Source of the DNA: Arthrobacter sp. B0490
GTDB taxonomy: Bacteria; Actinomycetota; Actinomycetes; Actinomycetales; Micrococcaceae
DNA: 45,580 nucleotides
Assembly (NCBI RefSeq): GCF_002929355.1
Contig: NZ_PJIR01000018.1
Coordinates: 1-45,580, forward strand
Reading direction: 5' to 3'
In this document: positions 14,778 to 23,533 of the stretch, piece after piece
Layout: each line of letters begins with the position of its first letter
How positions within the stretch are numbered: the first letter of the stretch is position 1
Made by a program: the position numbers and the translations under genes
The notes under the pieces: generated by a model
What the model was told of the DNA's origin: nothing
The model's input: only the letters and a program-made list of their open reading frames with translations
Databases searched by the model: none

Positions 14778-16121
14778 ATGCAGCACCCCGCCAGCCAGCG
14801 CCCGTCCGGCGCAGCAGCACGCAACACCACGAAGACTTTCCTGTCCGCAGCAGCCGTCCTCTCCGCCCTCACCCTCGCCGGATGCGGCGCCGGCGGAGGC
14901 GGCGAACAGTCAACCGACGACTCCGAATCCCTGACCGTCCTGGTCGAAGCCGGAGGGAAGGCCGAACTCACCGGCATCGCGGAGAAGTTCACCGACGAGA
15001 CCGGAACCCAGGTCACCTTCGTCGAGCTCCCCTACGAGGGCCTCTACAACCGTCTGAACACGGAATTCTCCTCCGGCAGCACCTCGTTCGACGTCGCAGC
15101 ACTCGACGCGATCTGGCTGCCGACCTTCGCCGACGCCGTGACCCCACTGAATGACATGTTCACCGACGAAGTGAAGGCGGATCTCTTCCCGGCACTCGTC
15201 GAGGAGGCACAGGTCGAGGAAAACTTCGTGGGCATGCCGGTCTGGACGAACTCAGAGATCCTCTTCTACCGCACCGACCTGTTCGAGGATCCCGCCGAGC
15301 AGTCAGCGTTCAAGGACGAGTACGGCTACGACCTCGCGCCGCCCACCACCTGGGAGCAATACCAGGACGTCGCGCAATTCTTCACTAGGGATACTGACGG
15401 TGACGGGCAAACCGATCTCTATGGCACGGATGTGAAGGGCGCGGTCGAGACCGAATGGCTGGCCACCGTGTCCCAGTCCGGCGCGGAAAACATGGTTCTC
15501 AGCCCCGAGGGCGAGGTCACGGTCAACGACGCCGAGCACCTGGCGGCTCTCGACTTCTACGTGGGCCTCAACAACGATCTGAAGGTTTCCCCTCCCGGGG
15601 CCGCGCAGATCGACTGGGCCGGCGCGCAGAACCTTTTCTACCAGGGCGAGACGGCCATGATGCGCTTCTGGGCCCACGCCTACCCGCAGACCCCCGAGGA
15701 CTCACCGGTCGCCGGGAAAATCGGCGCCGCACCGATGATCGGCGGACCGGGCGGAGTCGCCGGTGTCCCCGGCCCCTGGTACCTCTCCATCCCCAAGACC
15801 ACGGACAAGCAGGAAGCCGCGAACGAGTTCCTGCAGTTCGCCTACGACAACAACGCCATGGGCATCGACTCGTCGCTGGGTTTGGCCGCCCGGGTCTCGG
15901 CGTTCGAGGAGTACGAGGGCAGGCCGGGTTACGAGCACTTCGATGCCCTGGTGGAGACTCTCTCGGCAGAGGGTACGAAGCCCCGTCCCGCCACCGAGAA
16001 TTGGCAGGAGATCGTCGATTCGGCGCTCATTCCCATGCTGCAGAAGGCCCTGGAGCCAGGCGCCGACAACCAGCAGCTGCTCGATGACGCCAAAGAGCAG
16101 ATCGAAGCCATCACCCAGTAG
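14778..16121 (+). CDS. ABC sugar-binding lipoprotein (CUT1), DFA/fructo-oligosaccharide type
   Basis: A 447-residue extracellular solute-binding protein. The ATG at 14778 follows GGAG; the longer upstream frame is made of pseudogene scraps. A signal peptide leads to the lipobox LTLAGC (Cys near residue 35), so the protein is lipid-anchored outside the membrane. The body is a family 1 binding fold: LTVLVEAGGKAELTGIAEKFTDETG, YEGLYNRLNTEF, FDVAALDAIWLPTFAD. It is the first gene of an operon with two permeases, LacI, a GH-J hydrolase, a PfkB kinase and a GH91 enzyme. A difructose anhydride or short inulin oligosaccharide is therefore the likely ligand. Confidence 0.88.
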   Translation: MQHPASQRPSGAAARNTTKTFLSAAAVLSALTLAGCGAGGGGEQSTDDSESLTVLVEAGGKAELTGIAEKFTDETGTQVTFVELPYEGLYNRLNTEFSSGSTSFDVAALDAIWLPTFADAVTPLNDMFTDEVKADLFPALVEEAQVEENFVGMPVWTNSEILFYRTDLFEDPAEQSAFKDEYGYDLAPPTTWEQYQDVAQFFTRDTDGDGQTDLYGTDVKGAVETEWLATVSQSGAENMVLSPEGEVTVNDAEHLAALDFYVGLNNDLKVSPPGAAQIDWAGAQNLFYQGETAMMRFWAHAYPQTPEDSPVAGKIGAAPMIGGPGGVAGVPGPWYLSIPKTTDKQEAANEFLQFAYDNNAMGIDSSLGLAARVSAFEEYEGRPGYEHFDALVETLSAEGTKPRPATENWQEIVDSALIPMLQKALEPGADNQQLLDDAKEQIEAITQ

Positions 16122-16198
16122 CTGACCTGTGGTGGCGGGCCGGCGGCCCGCCACCACGCCCCCCGCCATTTCGTCGTCCTCCAGTAAAGGTCTACAAC

Positions 16199-17194
16199 GT
16201 GCACGCAACCGACCAGCGGGTCCCGCTCCCGTCTCGACGGGCGTCTCAGGACTCCGACAGCAGAACGCCGCCGTCGACGGCAGCTCAGCAACAGCACCGG
16301 CGAAAGCGGGGCTTCACCGATCAGCGGTTCGCCGCCCTGATGATGCTCCCTGCCGTCGCGTTCCTGGCCGTGTTCGTCGGCTGGCCTCTGGTGCAGTTCG
16401 TCCGTGACAGCTTCTACGCGATCGAGCCCTTCGGGGGTGGACGAGAGTTCATCGGCTTCGCGAACTACTCGGCGGCCCTCGCATCAGACGCGTTCACCGG
16501 GGCCGCATGGCGGACACTCGTCTACACGGTCATCGTCGTGGCGCTCGAATTCACGCTGGGCCTGGCGGTGGCCCTGCTATTCTCCGCTCTGGGAGACAAG
16601 TCCCGGATCTTCAGGACCATCTTCATGTACCCGCTCATGATCGCGCCCGTGGTGGCCGGCTTGCTGTGGCGGTTCCTCCTCATTGACAACTTCGGCATCC
16701 TCAACGAATTGCTGCGCCGCGTCGGGATCCTGCAGACCACCGATCAGATCCAGTGGCTCAGCAACCCCGATATCGCCCTGTTCTCCGTGGCACTGCCGGA
16801 CATTTGGCTGACCACCTCGTTCATCACCCTGATCCTCTTCGCAGGCCTGCAGAACGTCCCGGGAGAGCTGCTCGAGGCGGCGAGGATCGACGGCGCCCGC
16901 TACACCACCATCCTCTTCAGGATCATCCTGCCGCTGCTGCGCCCCGTGATCGCCGTCGCCCTGATTATCCGCGGCATCGACGCCGCTCGCGCGTTCGACA
17001 TCATCCTCATCCAGACCAACGGCGGACCTCAGGGCAGCACAGAGACCCTGTCCCTGCTCGTCTACCGGACCCTCGTACGCTTCGGCGATCCTGGCCTGGC
17101 CAGCGCGATGGGCACCATGTACCTGCTGGGCATGCTGCTCGTCGCCGTCGTCGCCGTCTACGCCATCTGGCGCCCAGGAAGTGATCGCTCATGA
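16199..17194 (+). CDS. ABC sugar permease, MalF-type
   Basis: A 331-residue inner-membrane permease with six predicted helices after a basic N-terminal tail of about 40 residues. The cytoplasmic EAA loop reads EAARIDGARYTTILFRIILP and contacts the ATPase. The start is GTG 16199, with AAAGG about 10 bases upstream; later in-frame starts would cut into the first helix. It overlaps the second permease by 4 bp. It forms the importer with the binding protein upstream and the MalG-type partner. No ATPase gene is in the operon. Confidence 0.88.
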   Translation: MHATDQRVPLPSRRASQDSDSRTPPSTAAQQQHRRKRGFTDQRFAALMMLPAVAFLAVFVGWPLVQFVRDSFYAIEPFGGGREFIGFANYSAALASDAFTGAAWRTLVYTVIVVALEFTLGLAVALLFSALGDKSRIFRTIFMYPLMIAPVVAGLLWRFLLIDNFGILNELLRRVGILQTTDQIQWLSNPDIALFSVALPDIWLTTSFITLILFAGLQNVPGELLEAARIDGARYTTILFRIILPLLRPVIAVALIIRGIDAARAFDIILIQTNGGPQGSTETLSLLVYRTLVRFGDPGLASAMGTMYLLGMLLVAVVAVYAIWRPGSDRS

Positions 17195-18030
17195 ACGGCC
17201 TCGTCGTCCGCGGAAAGACCGCCCGCACCATCCTGTGGGTACTGCTCGCCGCCGTCACCCTGCTCTACGGCTTCCCCTTCGTCTACCTGCTGCTCACGTC
17301 CTTCAAGACGCCGCTGGAAACCATCGCCGTCCCGGCGACCGTCTTCGGCTCCGAGTTCACACTGGAAAACTACGCCTCAGCCCTTGGCAGGGAAGGCGTG
17401 GTCGCCTCCTTCATCAACAGCACCGTCACCGCCGTGCTCAGCACCGTCATCTCCCTCGTCCTCGCGGTGCCCGCCGCGTACGCCATCACCCGCTACCGGA
17501 CGCCCGGTGGGCAGGTCTTCATCCTGGTCGCCCTCGTCTGCAGGATGGTGCCCGCGATCGTCGTCGGCGTCCCCCTGGTCTCACTGTTCCGCGACCTCGG
17601 GATCGCCGATACTTCGATCGCACTCGCCATCGCGCACACCACGCTGTCCCTGCCGCTGTCGATCTGGCTCATGACGAGCTTCTTCGACGCGGTACCGGAC
17701 GAGCTGGACGAAGCGGCGAAGATCGACGGCTGCAGCCGACTCGGGGCGCTCCGTCGAGTGGTGCTGCCGGTCGTCTCCGGCGGCGTGGCGGTGACGGCGA
17801 TCTTCGCCTTCCTCGCTTCCTGGAACGAGTTCCTCTTCTCCCTGCTCCTGACCGCAGTCAGGGCCCAGACCACGCCGATCGTTATTGCGAACTTCCAGAC
17901 CCAGTTCGGCCTGGACTGGGGATCCATGACCGCGCTGGCCGCCCTGTACTCGATCCCTGTCGTTCTGCTCACCCTCGTCCTCCAACGGCACATCGTCGCT
18001 GGCCTCACGCTCGGTGCGGTCAAGGGCTGA
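17191..18030 (+). CDS. ABC sugar permease, MalG-type
   Basis: A 279-residue six-helix permease. The EAA loop is DEAAKIDGCSRLGALRRVVLP, and the C-terminal half has SWNEFLFSLLL, typical of MalG-like subunits. The ATG overlaps the previous gene's stop (ATGA). An alternative frame on the same strand across most of this gene is a GC-bias shadow rich in Arg and Pro. It works with the MalF-type subunit and the lipoprotein. Energy must come from an ATPase encoded elsewhere. Confidence 0.88.
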   Translation: MNGLVVRGKTARTILWVLLAAVTLLYGFPFVYLLLTSFKTPLETIAVPATVFGSEFTLENYASALGREGVVASFINSTVTAVLSTVISLVLAVPAAYAITRYRTPGGQVFILVALVCRMVPAIVVGVPLVSLFRDLGIADTSIALAIAHTTLSLPLSIWLMTSFFDAVPDELDEAAKIDGCSRLGALRRVVLPVVSGGVAVTAIFAFLASWNEFLFSLLLTAVRAQTTPIVIANFQTQFGLDWGSMTALAALYSIPVVLLTLVLQRHIVAGLTLGAVKG

Positions 18031-18120
18031 CCCGGTAGACCGGCCCCGCTCAGGAAGTGGTGCCGGGCTCAGGAACCCAGTAACGGCATACCATCAGCTC
18101 CAACACGACAGGGGACTCAC

Positions 18121-19200
18121 ATGGCACGGAAATCGGTCGGCATTCGGGACGTTGCAGCCGCGGCGGGAGTGTCCGTGACCACGGTGTCCCACATCCTGAA
18201 CGACACACCCCATGCACGAGCCAGCGACGAAACACGTAAGAAAGTCAGGGACGCAGCGGCTGCCCTCGGGTACGGACCAAACCGGATGGCCCAGGGTTTG
18301 CGAACCCAGCGCTCCGCGATGATCGGCCTGCTGAGCGAAGACATCGCCACCACCCCGCACGCCGGCATGATCATCAAAGGCGCCGAGGAAACCGCACGAC
18401 AGCACGACTACACCCTCGTTATCATCAACACCGACAAGGACGCCGACACGCAGTCAAAGCGGCGCGACGTCGACGCACTCCTCGAACGGCAGGTGGACGG
18501 CATCCTCTACGCCACCATGTACCACCGGGCAGTATCCCTGCCGCCCCGGCTCTTCGAGATCCCGGCCGTCCTCATCGACTCCACCGACAAGACCGGCCTG
18601 GTCCCCTGCACCATCCCCGACGAGCAAGGGGGCGCCCAGACCGCTGTGACAGCGCTCCTGGACGCCGGCCACCGATCCATCGGATTCGTCAACAACACCG
18701 ACGACGTCCCCGCCACCCATGGGCGCCTGCAGGGATACCGGGAGGCACTACAGGGAGCAGGCATTGCCTACGCTCCGGACTTCGTCGCGGCACGGGAGTC
18801 CGAGGCAGCGGGCGGATATGCGGCGGCGATGGAACTGCTGACTCGCAACGACCGTCCAACGGCCCTGTTCTGCTACAACGACCGGATGGCAATGGGCGCC
18901 TACCGGGCCGCCAGCGAGCTCGGGCTCAGCATCCCCGGCCAGCTGTCCGTCATCGGGTTCGACAACCAGAAGCTCATCGCCGAAGGGCTGCATCCCGGTC
19001 TCACCACCGTGGCACTGCCCCACTACGAGATGGGCGCGTGGGCAGTCCAGACACTCATCAGACTCATCGAGGGTCACGACGAGGAAAAGCTCCTCGCCGA
19101 CAAACCCACAATCCTCTCCTGCCCGCTCGTCCGGCGCGACTCCGTCGCACCGCCCCATGCCTCAACTCCGGCCGGCACTGACGCCGCGCTGACCGACTAG
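18121..19200 (+). CDS. LacI-family repressor of the GH91/ABC operon
   Basis: A 359-residue regulator. Residues 5-60 hold the HTH and hinge, with IRDVAAAAGVSVTTVSHILNDTPHARASDETRKKV and NRMAQGLRTQRS. The remainder is a periplasmic-binding-protein-like effector domain, with GLLSEDIATTPHAG, FCYNDRMAMGAYRAASELGL and SVIGFDNQ. It sits between the transporter and the enzymes of one operon, so it most likely senses an intermediate of the same sugar and binds the operator at 14722-14739. It closely resembles the LacI at 28275-29294, which suggests duplication along with the transporter. Confidence 0.9.
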   Translation: MARKSVGIRDVAAAAGVSVTTVSHILNDTPHARASDETRKKVRDAAAALGYGPNRMAQGLRTQRSAMIGLLSEDIATTPHAGMIIKGAEETARQHDYTLVIINTDKDADTQSKRRDVDALLERQVDGILYATMYHRAVSLPPRLFEIPAVLIDSTDKTGLVPCTIPDEQGGAQTAVTALLDAGHRSIGFVNNTDDVPATHGRLQGYREALQGAGIAYAPDFVAARESEAAGGYAAAMELLTRNDRPTALFCYNDRMAMGAYRAASELGLSIPGQLSVIGFDNQKLIAEGLHPGLTTVALPHYEMGAWAVQTLIRLIEGHDEEKLLADKPTILSCPLVRRDSVAPPHASTPAGTDAALTD

Positions 19201-19215
19201 ACAAGGACACTCTCG

Positions 19216-20202
19216 ATGTTTGAAATGCGATCCTCCTGGGTGTGGGACTTCTGGTTCGCCGACGACGGCGACCGGTACCACCTCTTCTTCCTCAAAGCAT
19301 CCCGCGCACTGCAGGACCCCGACCGCCGCCACTGGCGCGCAACTGTCGGCCACGCCACGTCCACGGATCTGCGCACCTGGGAAGAACACGCCGACGCCCT
19401 CGTGCCCGCCGACGGACCAGCTTTCGATGACCTCGCCACGTGGACCGGCTCGATCGTCCGCGACGATGCCGGGCTATGGCACATGTTCTACACCGGAGTG
19501 AACCGAGAGGGCAAAGGACTCATCCAGCGCATCGGCAGCGCCACCTCCCACGACCTCTTCACCTGGACCCGCACGGACCTGGTCCTCGAAGCCGACAGCG
19601 CGCACTACGAAAAGCTGGCCCAGGGCGCATGGCCCGATGAGGCGTGGCGTGACCCCTGGGTCAGCCGCAACGCGGACGGTACCGGATGGAACATGCTCAT
19701 CACCGCGCGGTCAACGACGGGCGATCCGGACCAGCGAGGCGTCGTCGGCCACGCCTTCTCCCCCGATCTCGCGCGGTGGCAGATCCTTCCCCCCCTGAGC
19801 CAGCCTGGTGACGGGTTCGGTCAGCTCGAGGTCCTCCAAACCGAAACGGTCGACGGCCAGACAGTGCTCCTGTTTTCCTGCCTGAACTCCGAACTCTCCA
19901 CGGAACGGCAGGCAGGCCAGGAGCGTGGAGGGATCTGGGCCGTGAACGCTCCGAGCGCCCTCGGCCCCTTCGACATCTCGGAGGCCTACCTCGTGGCCGA
20001 CCAGTCCCTCTACGTGGGACGCCTCGTCCAGAACCGTGCCGGTCAGTGGCAGATGCTCGCCTTCGAGAACGCCGACGACACCGGGGCCTTCGTTGGCAGG
20101 ATCACCGACCCCCAGCCCGTCGCCTGGGCCGACGGCAAGCTCACCATGATGGGTGCCCACCACCCGTCTGTAGGGAATCGACGCTACGTCAACGCTTCCT
20201 GA
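19216..20202 (+). CDS. Single-domain clan GH-J (GH32/43-like) beta-propeller hydrolase
   Basis: A 328-residue cytoplasmic protein with no signal peptide. It is a five-bladed propeller lacking the C-terminal sandwich of normal GH32 enzymes. Probable catalytic residues are Asp11 in SSWVWDFWFADDGD, Asp146 in EAWRDPWVS (the RDP motif), and Glu205 in GQLEVLQ. The classic WMNDPNG motif is replaced, so it belongs to a divergent subgroup. Fifteen bases separate it from the LacI gene. Next to a GH91 enzyme and a fructokinase-like gene, it could cleave the disaccharide released from a difructose anhydride (for example inulobiose) to fructose. That role is inference. Confidence 0.72.
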   Translation: MFEMRSSWVWDFWFADDGDRYHLFFLKASRALQDPDRRHWRATVGHATSTDLRTWEEHADALVPADGPAFDDLATWTGSIVRDDAGLWHMFYTGVNREGKGLIQRIGSATSHDLFTWTRTDLVLEADSAHYEKLAQGAWPDEAWRDPWVSRNADGTGWNMLITARSTTGDPDQRGVVGHAFSPDLARWQILPPLSQPGDGFGQLEVLQTETVDGQTVLLFSCLNSELSTERQAGQERGGIWAVNAPSALGPFDISEAYLVADQSLYVGRLVQNRAGQWQMLAFENADDTGAFVGRITDPQPVAWADGKLTMMGAHHPSVGNRRYVNAS

Positions 20203-20377
20203 CGAGAAGGTGCTGGGTCAGGTCCAACTGGCTGCGCACCAACGACATCCGGGGTGAGCCTTCGCGTTCGGCACACGTTCGGCGAGCCCACCGTACGGCT
20301 CCGCATCTCATGCCACGAGCAGGTACACCATTCATTCTTCTCACCACGTCGCCGGGGTGACTTCAGGAAGGCCCGCA

Positions 20378-21373
20378 ATGTCACAAGGCCCGCAAATCGA
20401 CGACCTCTCCCCCGCAAGCGTTGATGTCCTCGTCGTTGGTGAAGCACTAGTAGATATCGTCATCTCCCCTCAGGGCACCGTGAAGCATCCGGGAGGGTCG
20501 CCCGCGAATGTCGCCTATGGACTCGGCCGGTTGGGAGTCAACACCGCACTGCTGACCTCGATCGGCGATGACCACCATGCAGCCGCCATCGAGACACATC
20601 TCCGCAGCGCTGGCGTCCACCTTCTGCCCGGGTCCAAGGGCAGCGGTAGTACGGCAACCGCGACAGCGGTGTTAGCGCACGACGGATCGGCACAATACGA
20701 CTTCAATATCCGGTGGGACCTCCCACAGGTCGCTCCGGCATTCCTTCCCAAAGTGCTGCATACCGGCTCAATAGCTACCTTCCTGGCGCCAGGAGCAGCC
20801 AGTGTTCGGGAGCTGATCGAGCAGGCATACCAGGACTGTGTCGTCACCTATGACCCCAACATCCGCCCGGCTCTGCTTGGTAGTCATGCCGAAGCGAGAA
20901 CCATCTTCGAAGAACTCGTCCCATTCACCGAGGTCGTCAAACTCAGCGACGAGGACGCACGGTGGCTCTATCCGCGGCTGGCTCTGGACAAGATCCCACA
21001 GCGGATCCTCAACCTGGGGGCCGAACTCGTCGCCATCACCAGAGGAGCGGAGGGATCCCTCCTCGCCACGCAAGACGCTCGAGTTGTCGTTCCTCCGGTC
21101 AGGTCTGCCGTGGTCGACACCATCGGGGCCGGCGACGCCTACATGTCCGCCCTGATTTACGGACTCCTCAGGCGCACCACGCACGGACTCGTGCCTTCCG
21201 CTTTGGAGTCGCTGGGCCGCTTGGCGTCGACTGCAGCAGCCATCACCGTCCGCTGCGCGGGAGCGCACCCACCCACAGCAGAGGAACTGGACAAGGAAAT
21301 TCGAGAAGAACCCTCGAATCAACCACACCACCATGTGGCGCCCGGCCTGACCTCCCGCACCTTGAACGCCTGA
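20378..21373 (+). CDS. PfkB-family sugar kinase (probable fructokinase)
   Basis: A 331-residue ribokinase-fold kinase. The N-terminal signature is KHPGGSPANVAYGLGRLG. The second signature is VVDTIGAGDAYMSALIYG, with catalytic base Asp253 and the GAGD anion hole. ATG 20378 follows AGGAAGG; an in-frame GTG at 20357 lacks a ribosome site. It lies between the GH-J hydrolase and the GH91 enzyme, so phosphorylating the fructose they release is the natural role. PfkB proteins have broad sugar specificity, and the sequence alone does not fix fructose. Upstream, 20203-20377 holds no gene that I can support. Confidence 0.85.
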   Translation: MSQGPQIDDLSPASVDVLVVGEALVDIVISPQGTVKHPGGSPANVAYGLGRLGVNTALLTSIGDDHHAAAIETHLRSAGVHLLPGSKGSGSTATATAVLAHDGSAQYDFNIRWDLPQVAPAFLPKVLHTGSIATFLAPGAASVRELIEQAYQDCVVTYDPNIRPALLGSHAEARTIFEELVPFTEVVKLSDEDARWLYPRLALDKIPQRILNLGAELVAITRGAEGSLLATQDARVVVPPVRSAVVDTIGAGDAYMSALIYGLLRRTTHGLVPSALESLGRLASTAAAITVRCAGAHPPTAEELDKEIREEPSNQPHHHVAPGLTSRTLNA

Positions 21374-21397
21374 GAAAACATCACAAGGAAAGAACCT

Positions 21398-22738
21398 ATG
21401 TCGAACAACAACTACTACGACGTGACCGCGTGGCCCGTCGGCAGTCCATCCGAAGACATCGGCGCAGTGATCAACAGCATCATCGCTGACATCAAAACCC
21501 GGCAGACCGACACCGATGCGAACGATGGCGGAAAGCCAGGAGCGGTGATCTACCTCCCGCCCGGGGACTACCACCTCCGTACGCAGGTCGTCATCGATAT
21601 CAGCTTCCTCAGGATCGAAGGCTCCGGACACGGCTTCACGTCCTCGAGCATCCGGTTCAACGTTCCCGAGGACGAATGGCCCAACCTGCACGAGCTATGG
21701 CCTGGCGGAAGCCGCATCATCGTCGACCTCCCCGTCGATGGAAACCGTGCAGGATTGTCGGGCGCCGCTTTCCACGTCGAGCGAAGCGGGAGCCCCCGGA
21801 TCAGCTCCGTCGAATTCGCCAACTTCTGCATCGACGGGCTGCACTTCACCCCCGATAACTCGGGGATGCCGGCGGAGAACACCTACGTCAACGGCAAGAC
21901 AGGCATCCATGTCGCCAGCGCCAACGACTCGTTCCGCGTCACCGGCATGGGATTCGTCTACCTCGAGAACGCGCTCACCATCCACAATGCGGACGCACTC
22001 TCCGTGCACGACAACTTCATCGCCGAATGCGGAAGCTGCATCGAGCTACGCGGCTGGGGACAAGCATCCAAGATCACCGACAACCTCATCGGAGCAGGCC
22101 CCAAGGGCCACTCCATCTATGCCGAAAACCACGGCGGGCTCCTGGTCACCGCGAACAACGTCTTTCCCCGCGGCGCGAGCAGCGTCCATCTTGACGGCAT
22201 CAACCGTTCAAGCGTCACCAACAACCGCCTGCACTCGTTCTACCCCGGCATGCTGATCCTCACAGCGAACAGTTCCGAGAACCTCGTAGCCACGAATCAC
22301 TTCCTGCGCGACCACGAGCCATGGACGCCCTTCCAAGGCGTCGACAACGGACTGGACGACCTCGACGGGCTTCTCCGTGTCAGCGGGAACAACAACTCCG
22401 TCATCGGCAACCACTTCTCCCAGCTCATCGACGCACAGGACATCCGGCCGAAAGGTGCGACGCCGGTGATCATCCGGCTGGTCGCGGGCGCAGGCAACTT
22501 CGTCTCTAACAATCACGTAGTAGCGCTGGACGTCCACTCCACCTCGAGTGACTCCTGCTTCGAGGCGCAGGTGGACGCCCTGCTGACGACCGAGGCTTCG
22601 TGCGATCGGGCCGTCACAACCGTCATGGTCGATTCCAAATCAACCCGGAACACGATCCTCGATTCCGGAACCGACGCCCAAGTCATCGCGGACAGGGCCG
22701 CCAATGCCTTCCGTGCAACGCCCACGGTCGGATCCTAG
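21398..22738 (+). CDS. GH91 right-handed beta-helix enzyme, probable intracellular difructose anhydride hydrolase
   Basis: A 446-residue parallel beta-helix protein of family GH91, which contains inulin fructotransferases (forming DFA III or DFA I) and DFA III hydrolases. Asp205 and Glu216, in VHDNFIAECGSCIELRGWGQ, keep the 11-residue spacing of the catalytic Asp/Glu pair in characterised members. The protein starts directly at MSNNNYYDVTAWPVG, with no signal peptide, whereas fructotransferases act outside the cell. Near the C-terminus SDSCFEAQ carries a Glu (389) in the region of the lid loop that I recall supplying a key Glu in DFA III hydrolases. With an importer, hydrolase and kinase in the same operon, cytoplasmic hydrolysis of an imported DFA is the best reading. 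Confidence 0.82.
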   Translation: MSNNNYYDVTAWPVGSPSEDIGAVINSIIADIKTRQTDTDANDGGKPGAVIYLPPGDYHLRTQVVIDISFLRIEGSGHGFTSSSIRFNVPEDEWPNLHELWPGGSRIIVDLPVDGNRAGLSGAAFHVERSGSPRISSVEFANFCIDGLHFTPDNSGMPAENTYVNGKTGIHVASANDSFRVTGMGFVYLENALTIHNADALSVHDNFIAECGSCIELRGWGQASKITDNLIGAGPKGHSIYAENHGGLLVTANNVFPRGASSVHLDGINRSSVTNNRLHSFYPGMLILTANSSENLVATNHFLRDHEPWTPFQGVDNGLDDLDGLLRVSGNNNSVIGNHFSQLIDAQDIRPKGATPVIIRLVAGAGNFVSNNHVVALDVHSTSSDSCFEAQVDALLTTEASCDRAVTTVMVDSKSTRNTILDSGTDAQVIADRAANAFRATPTVGS

Positions 22739-22761
22739 GCAGCACATACACTTTGGCCTAG

Positions 22762-23370
22762 TCACTCCCGGGAGCTTGACGATCTTCACCGGGGCTCGTA
22801 ATGGCGGATCGGCGCCGCGGCTGCGAAGAAGCCCTCCAGGCTGCGGGTCTCACCCTGCCCGAGGAGCTGATCGCTACAGGACCCCACGGCCTGGAGGGCG
22901 GCGCCAAGGCGATGGCCGAGCTGATGTCCCGGCCGGTGCTCCCTACGGCTGTCTTTGCCGAATACGACGAGCTGGCCATAGGCGCAATGTGGGCGCTACG
23001 TCGGGCCGGGCTGAGCGTACCCGGTGACATCTCGATAATCAGCGCCGACGATCACGAGATGGCGGCCATGTTCGATCTGACCACCATCGCGCAGGATGTG
23101 GTAGGCCAAGGTGCGATCGCCGCCCAGCTGTTATTGCAGGCACTCGGGGCCCAAAAGGTTCGCCTACCAGACCCGCCGGTGCTCGTGCCAACCTGGTTGG
23201 TGCTGCGCGGGACGACCGCCCCCCGCGGCGACGGCCAGACTCCCGCGCGCACGCCGCCGCTCCCGGCCCCGCTCTTAACCTTGGCCATTACAGCCATGCG
23301 GTACAGGGATTTGAGCCAGCCCTCGAATCTGGGACTGCGGCCAGCCACTCGACGAGTTCTGCCCGGCTGA
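22762..23370 (+). pseudogene. LacI-family regulator remnant
   Basis: The frame from 22801 encodes the second half of a LacI effector domain: DRRRGCEEALQAAGL, PTAVFAEYDELAIGAMWALRRAGLSVPGDISIISADD, and DLTTIAQDVVGQGAIAAQLL. In another frame just upstream, SLTIFTGARNGGSA supplies the preceding strand, showing a frameshift near 22805. The HTH and first half are absent. The C-terminal tail past residue 140 looks like read-through sequence. It is a dead gene between the GH91 operon and the next operon. The rest of 22739-23455 shows nothing else. Confidence 0.72.
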
Positions 23371-23467
23371 AGGTGACCCCAAAGCAGCGGGTCGCCCAGT
23401 CGGAAGGTGCAGGCGATCCTCGATCTTCGTCACGAAGCGCCGGCTTCGATGTTTTTTGCTTAACCGC

Positions 23468-23496
23468 TTGACCAACCTCAAAGGGGGCTCTAGATT
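23468..23496 (+). promoter_or_regulatory. Promoter of the GH32 gene at 23534
   Basis: TTGACC (23468-23473), a 17-bp spacer and TAGATT (23491-23496) match a sigma70-like promoter. It sits 38 bp before the start codon, with an operator directly downstream. A related TTAACCG lies at the upstream edge of the -35 box, possibly a second half-site. Confidence 0.65.
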
Positions 23497-23502
23497 GCTG
23501 CG

Positions 23503-23520
23503 TAACCGATTAACCAGTTA
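23503..23520. promoter_or_regulatory. LacI-type operator over the start of the GH32 operon
   Basis: TAACCGATTAACCAGTTA is an 18-bp palindrome in which every asymmetric position is a transition (consensus TAACYGRTTAAYCRGTTA). It covers the expected transcription start of the promoter at 23468-23496, so a bound repressor would block initiation. The LacI encoded downstream (28275-29294) is a candidate. It differs from the AAAACGTTTT site of the first operon, suggesting separate control. Confidence 0.6.
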
Positions 23521-23533
23521 CGAAGAGGGCGCA

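Noticed and set aside
17181..18038. A 285-residue alternative plus-strand frame across the MalG-type permease
   Set aside because: It is Arg/Pro/His-rich with no hydrophobic segments; the other frame has membrane helices and the EAA loop.
21398..22738. Calling the GH91 protein a secreted inulin fructotransferase
   Set aside because: No signal peptide or upstream alternative start provides one, and the operon context is intracellular catabolism.
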